Assembly: GCA_028284285.1 (NCBI GenBank)
Contig: JANQSA010000015.1
Span: forward strand, 1 to 38,996
From: Croceivirga sp.
Lineage (GTDB): Bacteria > Bacteroidota > Bacteroidia > Flavobacteriales > Flavobacteriaceae
Length of the DNA: 38,996 nucleotides
Reading direction: 5' to 3'
Shown here: positions 34,406 through 38,996 of the stretch, one piece after another
Layout of the letters: every line of letters starts with the position of its first letter
Numbering within the stretch: position 1 is the first letter of the stretch
Position numbers and translations under genes: made by a program
Notes under the pieces: generated by a model
What the model saw: only the letters and a program-made list of their open reading frames with translations
Told to the model about the DNA's origin: nothing
The model's database searches: none

Positions 34406-34603
34406 TTACTTTTTACCGGATCTTTTTTCAAAACGCTTTCTGTACTTTCTCCTGAAAGCGAACATTGCTATAGAGACCACCGCAAAAAAGATAAAAATAT
34501 AGGTTTCTTTGGGATCAACGGGCCATAGCGTAATTATCTTATACAGCGAGACGATGGCCACAGCCAAATACAGGTACTCTGTGTATTTAAGAATTTTTAT
34601 CAT
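34406..34603 (-). CDS. Small two-pass membrane protein
   Basis: The 65-residue product has two hydrophobic segments (about 7-26 and 35-51) and a strongly basic C-terminus (RRKYRKRFEKRSGKK), placing both ends in the cytoplasm. It lies 4 bases after lptC and 9 bases before the CNNM gene, which makes it a real gene rather than a chance frame. I know no function for it. Confidence 0.75.
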   Translation of the reverse strand: MIKILKYTEYLYLAVAIVSLYKIITLWPVDPKETYIFIFFAVVSIAMFAFRRKYRKRFEKRSGKK

Positions 34604-34607
34604 GATA

Positions 34608-35210
34608 TCAATCTTCTTTTATGGTCATTAGCCCATACGTTTTGTTGGCGCTAAAAAAGGTGAACTCCCGGTTAAAATCCATGCCTTCTCCATCCATTAT
34701 GGTACCGTCCTCCGGATTGGTATAAGTGAATTCGGCCTCTGTAAAAATCCATTTGTTTTTTCTATCCCAATACAACTGAGGGGTTTCCAGCTTCTTTCCG
34801 TCATGGCTTTCAAGAACCACATTCCCTTGCAAGTCGATAAGGTTAGTTTGGGAATAGATGATAGCATAATCCGCCATAATCACGCTTTTCCGGTTTTCCT
34901 CGTCAAAAAAATCCACCTGTAGTCCTTTTGGAAACTCCTTATACTTAAAACTCAGATTGTCATAGTCTTCATTAAGGGGACTTTTTAATATGGCAATCAC
35001 CCGGGAAGACGAAGAATCCTGTGTACTCATTTCCTTGATGGCTTCTGTATAGGTTAAGGTAAAATTAGTAGCAACACCTTGCGGGTACACTTTTTTAATG
35101 GCTTCTTCTCCCACCCTTTTATAATTGTCCTGGCAACCTATAAAAAGGATTGCCACAACAAAAGTTGTGGCAAATCGCTTATAAAAACAATACCTTTTTA
35201 ACTGTTCCAC
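34608..35210 (-). CDS. lptC: LPS export protein LptC
   Basis: LptC is the periplasmic bridge component that receives lipopolysaccharide from the LptBFG transporter. The 200-residue product has a hydrophobic N-terminus with a lipobox-like FIGC (Cys26), so it may be lipid-anchored, unlike the Escherichia coli protein with its transmembrane helix. The OstA-like beta-jellyroll follows (about 75-195; ADYAIIYSQTNLIDLQGNV). The start is GTG, 2 bases after the stop of the TPR gene, with no in-frame ATG nearby. Together with lpxB and lptE it is one of three LPS genes in the window. Confidence 0.9.
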   Translation of the reverse strand: MEQLKRYCFYKRFATTFVVAILFIGCQDNYKRVGEEAIKKVYPQGVATNFTLTYTEAIKEMSTQDSSSSRVIAILKSPLNEDYDNLSFKYKEFPKGLQVDFFDEENRKSVIMADYAIIYSQTNLIDLQGNVVLESHDGKKLETPQLYWDRKNKWIFTEAEFTYTNPEDGTIMDGEGMDFNREFTFFSANKTYGLMTIKED

Positions 35211-35212
35211 TC

Positions 35213-36586
35213 CTATAGGTTGGGCACCTTAACGCTACCGCCTACCCAGCAATTGAATGAAATGGTTTGTCCCGCCAAACCGGAATTGAAAATATCCGTT
35301 TTGGAAGGTGCACGCTGACTATAGCTACTTGCGGTTTTATTGGCCCTGGAGCTTAAAGAGGGATCTACCCTACCTGCCTTACGTGCCATCTCCGCTGCCC
35401 TCCAGTAAATTGCTCGTTTTTCAAAAGGGGTACTACCACAATCATTTGCGCTACTTGCATAGAGGTTGGCAATTAACAAATACGCGTTTCCATTGGTAGG
35501 ATCAGCACTAATGGCTTTATTTGCATACGTCCTTGAGGTAGATTTGCTACCACTTCTTCTGTAGCTCGTTGCGATGTTATACGCAATTTTTGATTTTTTA
35601 ACCGGATCGGTTTCTAACTCCAGCGCTTTATTAAAGTCTGCAATTGCTCCTTTGGTATCCCCCGACTTCTTCTTAAGGGTACCTCCATAAACGTACGCAT
35701 CAGCTGATGGATCCAATGCCAATTGCGCTTCAAACAATTTCCGGAACATAGGGTCGTCCGTACACTCTTTGCTGAACATTCTTCCTACGGCTCTTTTCAC
35801 CCAGGTAATGTCACCTTTCTTGGCCTCAAAACTTTTTTCATACAGCGGGATAAGATTTTCACAATCTGCTAAAGCCCCTAATTTAGAGTCAATGCTCGCG
35901 GCAATTTTACCATAGGACTCAGAATTTACCCTCGCCGCTTTTAATCTTTTCTTCTCCTTGGAAGTTAAGGTACCCTCATCTTCTTTGGGTAATAGCTTGG
36001 TGAGTATTTGTGTGAGTTTCTTGTTTTCTTCTTCCACCTTTTCCGTTACGTCATCATAGACATCAAATACCTCCTGCAACTCTTTCTTTCCCGCATTGTG
36101 CAGATCCACCAAAGTGGAGAAGTACAAGTACAATGCTTTAGGATTTTTAAAGTTATCCCTATCTTCCTCAAACGCTGTTCCACATAGGGTATACAACTGT
36201 TCATTGGAGGCCATATTTTCTTCATACATTAAAAGCGCTTTGTCTTCTGCTACCTGCGCTTTCGTAAATTTTGCGGGGAAGTATTTAAAACTGTTGTCGT
36301 GCAATGCCAAAAGGTCCTGTACAAAACCATCCTTGTCCGCACCGGAAGAGTTCTTTATTTTGTGTCTCAGAATTCGTTCGCCTAACAGAAAATTGGCTTT
36401 ATTAATATCCGGACAGCTTTCATACACCATTTTCCAGGGTTCATATGCGGCATCATAATTCTTTACCTTGGCATGTTCAGCATAAATGGAAAGATTGGTC
36501 ATGCACTCCGGATTTTGCGCCTGAGCAATACTTAATCCTATCGACATAATGACCGCTATCATCGTTAAGTAAAGTTTCTTCTTCAT
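35213..36586 (-). CDS. Secreted tetratricopeptide-repeat protein
   Basis: The 457-residue product has a signal peptide (about 1-23, cleavage near AQAQ) and then helical repeats through most of its length. The clearest TPR-like units lie at about 290-400 (ADAYVYGGTLKKKSGDTKGAIADFNKAL is one unit, shown here only in part: DTKGAIADFNKAL). The N-terminal part (about 35-150) has degenerate repeats. It is predicted to be periplasmic and to act as a protein-interaction scaffold. It lies between an outer-membrane protein gene (102 bases upstream) and lptC (2 bases downstream), so a role in envelope assembly is reasonable but unproven. Confidence 0.85.
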   Translation of the reverse strand: MKKKLYLTMIAVIMSIGLSIAQAQNPECMTNLSIYAEHAKVKNYDAAYEPWKMVYESCPDINKANFLLGERILRHKIKNSSGADKDGFVQDLLALHDNSFKYFPAKFTKAQVAEDKALLMYEENMASNEQLYTLCGTAFEEDRDNFKNPKALYLYFSTLVDLHNAGKKELQEVFDVYDDVTEKVEEENKKLTQILTKLLPKEDEGTLTSKEKKRLKAARVNSESYGKIAASIDSKLGALADCENLIPLYEKSFEAKKGDITWVKRAVGRMFSKECTDDPMFRKLFEAQLALDPSADAYVYGGTLKKKSGDTKGAIADFNKALELETDPVKKSKIAYNIATSYRRSGSKSTSRTYANKAISADPTNGNAYLLIANLYASSANDCGSTPFEKRAIYWRAAEMARKAGRVDPSLSSRANKTASSYSQRAPSKTDIFNSGLAGQTISFNCWVGGSVKVPNL

Positions 36587-36637
36587 CTTGTTAATTTTAA
36601 AGTGGTAATGTACAAATTTTTATAGAAAACCCTTTTT

Positions 36638-36653
36638 CATTGGAGAGCCAATG
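36638..36653. repeat. Short hairpin between the outer-membrane protein and TPR genes
   Basis: CATTGG and CCAATG form a perfect 6-base stem with a four-base loop, followed by AAAAAGGG on the minus strand. It sits in an A/T-rich 102-base gap and could be a weak attenuator or an operator. No clear promoter accompanies it. Confidence 0.35.
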
Positions 36654-36688
36654 CGATTTTATTTAGGATTTTTTATAAAAAATGCTTT

Positions 36689-37966
36689 TTAATTTATTCT
36701 TCTTTTAAGGAACCATCTATCATTTAAGGAAAGTCCTACATTTATATTCAAATAACTCTCCTCTACCAAACCGGCAGCGCGAGTTCCTCTCCTTCCCAGT
36801 TCGACACCTATATTCAAATTGGAAAACCGATCGCTACCGCTTCCGGTTATGGGTATACCAAGACCAAAAGTTATGCCAAAATTATTGATTTCCTTTTCGT
36901 TAACCACCAAACCGGTTTGGTCATACCGTAATCCTGCCCGATAGGTAATCCGGTTAAAAATCCCGGATAGTGCGGTGTAATTCGGCACAAAGTATCCCCC
37001 TAAAGCCATGGTGCTAGCATCATTGTAGCTTACATTATCCTGACCTAAAAAGGCGTTTTCAAAAGTGCTTAATTGCTGAAAAGTGTACTCCCCCCCTATA
37101 AACCATTTTTTATCTTCCCCAAAACCCAGGCCCAAAGTAGTCCTGGTAGGGATTTTTAATTCGGTATTTTTAAGGTTTTGAGCTTCCAGATCCACGTCTA
37201 TCACTTCTATTTCTTGCCCGGTCTGTACGGAAAAGGAACCTATTCGTTCCGAGTTTTCAGAGACCAGATTAATTTGGGTATCCACTCCGGCATGTAAAAA
37301 CAGGGTATGTTTTTCTCCGATCTTAGGGGTGTAGTTGGCGCCGTATACCAGATCAAATCCGTTGATGCGGGAACTCCTTCGGTCTAAGGTTCCAAACTGG
37401 ACGTTTTCCACACTCTGTATCCGTTCGTATTCCATCGTACCAAAGTTAAAGTTAACCGTAGCACCTAGTGAAAGATTCTCTATGGGTTGAAAACCAAGTG
37501 ATAAAAAAACACGGTTAAGCCCTCCCTCACCTCTAAAAACGTTGGTAATGGTATCTCCTGCGGCATTCGGTGTTCGTCCTACCAGATCATACCCCACAGA
37601 AGTAAAGGGCTGGATACCAAATCCCAATCCTGCGTTTGGCGCCAGGGGAAAACCGATGGCCAGGTATTCCAGATTAGTTACGGCAACATTTTGTGTCTCC
37701 AAATTGTCCCTGAGCCGGAACTCCCTGTGGGAAATGCCGCCACTATAGGCAGTAAGCCGCAACTTGGAATAAGCCGCCGGGTTCCTTAGATTAATGTGAA
37801 TGCTATCCGCATACATCTGTAACCCCCCCATTGATCGGTTTTCTACGGTTCCGTTGTTTCTTGTATCGCCAATACCGAAAATGGAATAAGGGGAAACTGT
37901 ACCGTTTTGCGCATAGCTGCCAAAAGCAATCAGGCATACCAATGCTGTCCAAAAATACTTCACCAT
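36689..37966 (-). CDS. Outer-membrane beta-barrel protein of unknown function
   Basis: The 425-residue product has a signal peptide (about 1-19, ending SYAQ) and alternating amphipathic strands, ending in an aromatic strand region typical of outer-membrane barrels. The N-terminal region (SPYSIFGIGDTRNNG, RSMGGLQMYAD) is a pattern common in Bacteroidota FadL/PorV-like barrels. Its ATG directly follows the coaX stop. Possible roles are hydrophobic-substrate transport or a secretion-linked barrel; the sequence does not tell which. Confidence 0.82.
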   Translation of the reverse strand: MVKYFWTALVCLIAFGSYAQNGTVSPYSIFGIGDTRNNGTVENRSMGGLQMYADSIHINLRNPAAYSKLRLTAYSGGISHREFRLRDNLETQNVAVTNLEYLAIGFPLAPNAGLGFGIQPFTSVGYDLVGRTPNAAGDTITNVFRGEGGLNRVFLSLGFQPIENLSLGATVNFNFGTMEYERIQSVENVQFGTLDRRSSRINGFDLVYGANYTPKIGEKHTLFLHAGVDTQINLVSENSERIGSFSVQTGQEIEVIDVDLEAQNLKNTELKIPTRTTLGLGFGEDKKWFIGGEYTFQQLSTFENAFLGQDNVSYNDASTMALGGYFVPNYTALSGIFNRITYRAGLRYDQTGLVVNEKEINNFGITFGLGIPITGSGSDRFSNLNIGVELGRRGTRAAGLVEESYLNINVGLSLNDRWFLKRRIN

Positions 37967-38695
37967 CTAACGTTTATTGTATTCCAGTAGGTAGTTCAAC
38001 CCCTCCAGCAGAAATTTAGAATGCGCAAATATGGAATTTTTTAGCCGTTTCGCAAAAAAATGGGAATCACCACCTGTTAAAATAACTGTTAAATGTGGGA
38101 AGCGATTTTTGTATTGTTCAATGGTTCCGTCCAGTTCATGGCAAATACCCTGGATCACTCCGTTGTGCATACTGGAAGCAGTGGAATTCCCAATAAAGTC
38201 GGGTTGAAGCTCTGGCTCCAGTAAGGGCAACTTTGCTGTTTGTTCGTGCATGGCCCGGTACCGCATAAGGAATCCCGGAGAAATAGCGCCCCCCAGATAT
38301 TCTCCACGACCATTGACAAAATCGTAGGTGATACAACTGCCCATATCAATTACCAAACTATTCCCTTTAGGGTTATGATAAAAAGCGGCTGTGGCCAGGG
38401 CAATACGGTCTACCCCTAAAGTTTCGGGGCTGGCATACCCGTTTTTGAAAGGCACTTTGGAAGTAGCCGAGAGCAGATGCACTTTACAAAACAACGACAG
38501 GACCTCAAACTCCTTATTTTCCAGAACTTTAACAGAAGAAAGGATGGCGTACTCGATCTTAGGAAAGGTTTCGAAAAGGGCTTTTATCTTGGAAAGAAAT
38601 ACCCCGCAAGCTGAACTTTCTACCACTAAAAGGGTTCCCCTCTCAAATACAGCATACTTAACAAGGGTATTTCCAATATCCACGACAAGGTTCAT
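37967..38695 (-). CDS. coaX: Type III pantothenate kinase CoaX
   Basis: CoaX phosphorylates pantothenate in the first step of coenzyme A synthesis. It belongs to the ASKHA fold and, unlike CoaA, is not feedback-inhibited by CoA. The 242-residue product shows VDIGNTLVKYAVF near the N-terminus, GVDRIALATAA, IDMGSCITYDFVNG, GGAISPGFLMRYRAM and TGGDS, all in order. It is the first gene of the minus-strand run to the ppiD-like gene. Its upstream region holds a loose TATTTTTTTG box on the minus strand but no consensus promoter. Confidence 0.95.
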   Translation of the reverse strand: MNLVVDIGNTLVKYAVFERGTLLVVESSACGVFLSKIKALFETFPKIEYAILSSVKVLENKEFEVLSLFCKVHLLSATSKVPFKNGYASPETLGVDRIALATAAFYHNPKGNSLVIDMGSCITYDFVNGRGEYLGGAISPGFLMRYRAMHEQTAKLPLLEPELQPDFIGNSTASSMHNGVIQGICHELDGTIEQYKNRFPHLTVILTGGDSHFFAKRLKNSIFAHSKFLLEGLNYLLEYNKR

Positions 38696-38747
38696 ATTTC
38701 AAAGGTCGGGAAATGCAAAAAAATAGCCCCCTTTTTGGCGGCATTAG

Positions 38748-38778
38748 TTTGTAAATCCTAAATTTGAAAGTATATTTG
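38748..38778 (+). promoter_or_regulatory. Perfect Bacteroidota-type promoter for tRNA-Phe
   Basis: TTTG (38748-38751) and TATATTTG (38771-38778) are separated by exactly 19 bases, a full match to the TTTG-N19-TAnnTTTG consensus. Transcription should start near 38782-38785, giving a leader of about 120 bases before the tRNA. Confidence 0.7.
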
Positions 38779-38780
38779 CA

Positions 38781-38824
38781 CCCGCCTTTGCGGAATGCAA
38801 TATCGCAAAGGCGGGCAAGCCCGC
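38781..38824 (+). promoter_or_regulatory. Leader with two mutually exclusive hairpins before tRNA-Phe
   Basis: CCCGCCTTTGCG (38781-38792) pairs perfectly over 12 bases with CGCAAAGGCGGG (38804-38815). The last bases of that right arm also start a second hairpin, GCGGGC-AA-GCCCGC (38811-38824), so both cannot form together. No T run follows either. The leader up to 38902 also has a CTAATTAG palindrome and a weaker TCCTTTA/TAAAGGA pairing. Whether this is a regulatory switch, an RNase processing site or a repeat family is unknown. Confidence 0.6.
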
Positions 38825-38902
38825 AAAAGGCCTAATTAGAGGTTCCTTTAGCCCTTCCCGGTAGCTGTGGTAAAGGAAACCGAAAGAAAAAAGTGAAATA
38901 CT

Positions 38903-38975
<73 letters not shown>

Positions 38976-38996
38976 CATTAAACCCCGCAGTATCAG

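Overview
The window is chromosomal DNA from a member of the Bacteroidota, most likely family Flavobacteriaceae. The evidence is the gene content and order (lptE–secG–groES–groEL; purH–mreB–mreC–mreD–mrdA–rodA; coaX–outer membrane protein–TPR–lptC–CNNM protein–ppiD), GYDIA-type GHMP kinase and HYC_CC_PP-type proteins, promoters of the TTTG-N19-TAnnTTTG type, and the lack of Shine-Dalgarno motifs. Almost all of it is ordinary housekeeping sequence. I see no prophage, insertion sequence, CRISPR array or integrase. Coding density is very high and no gene-free stretch reaches 300 bases.

Layout. 1-94: a heptamer tandem repeat running off the left edge. 98-4027 (+): lptE, an uncharacterised TPR-like gene, secG, then groES–groEL behind a candidate sigma-54 promoter, closed by a bidirectional terminator. 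4117-7946 (-): a four-gene, cysteine-rich, probably copper-handling cluster (HYC_CC_PP protein, TonB-dependent receptor, periplasmic HMA protein, HMA–MauE membrane fusion). 8061-8516 (+): GAF protein resembling free methionine-(R)-sulfoxide reductase. 8606-15760 (+): purH and the rod-shape/elongasome genes. 15757-16560 (-): membrane-anchored DNA/RNA non-specific endonuclease. 16660-17640 (+): Sua5-type threonylcarbamoyl-AMP synthase. 17686-19878 (-): Prc/Tsp-type lipoprotein protease. 20076-24836 (+): surE, a small membrane protein, lpxB, a NlpC/P60 lipoprotein and a ComEC-like protein. 24843-28542 (-): DPP-IV-type peptidase and POT peptide transporter. 28669-30893 (+): class II HMG-CoA reductase and GYDIA GHMP kinase (mevalonate pathway). 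30911-38695 (-): coaX, an outer membrane protein, a TPR protein, lptC, a small membrane protein, a CNNM/HlyC protein and a PpiD-like foldase. 38903-38975 (+): tRNA-Phe(GAA) behind a structured leader.

Themes. Much of the window builds or maintains the envelope: LPS synthesis and transport (lpxB, lptC, lptE), secretion and folding (secG, ppiD, prc) and wall elongation (mreBCD, mrdA, rodA). The peptidase and transporter form a natural scavenging pair that would cut dipeptides outside the cytoplasm and import them. The best candidate for an under-described system is the 4.1-7.9 kb cluster. Its four proteins, predicted to sit in successive envelope layers, each carry paired or clustered cysteines, which suggests a metal relay. 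The clearest regulatory signals are the sigma-54-like groES promoter, the leader with mutually exclusive hairpins before tRNA-Phe, a terminator inside the end of the GYDIA kinase gene, and a promoter almost touching the Sua5 start codon.
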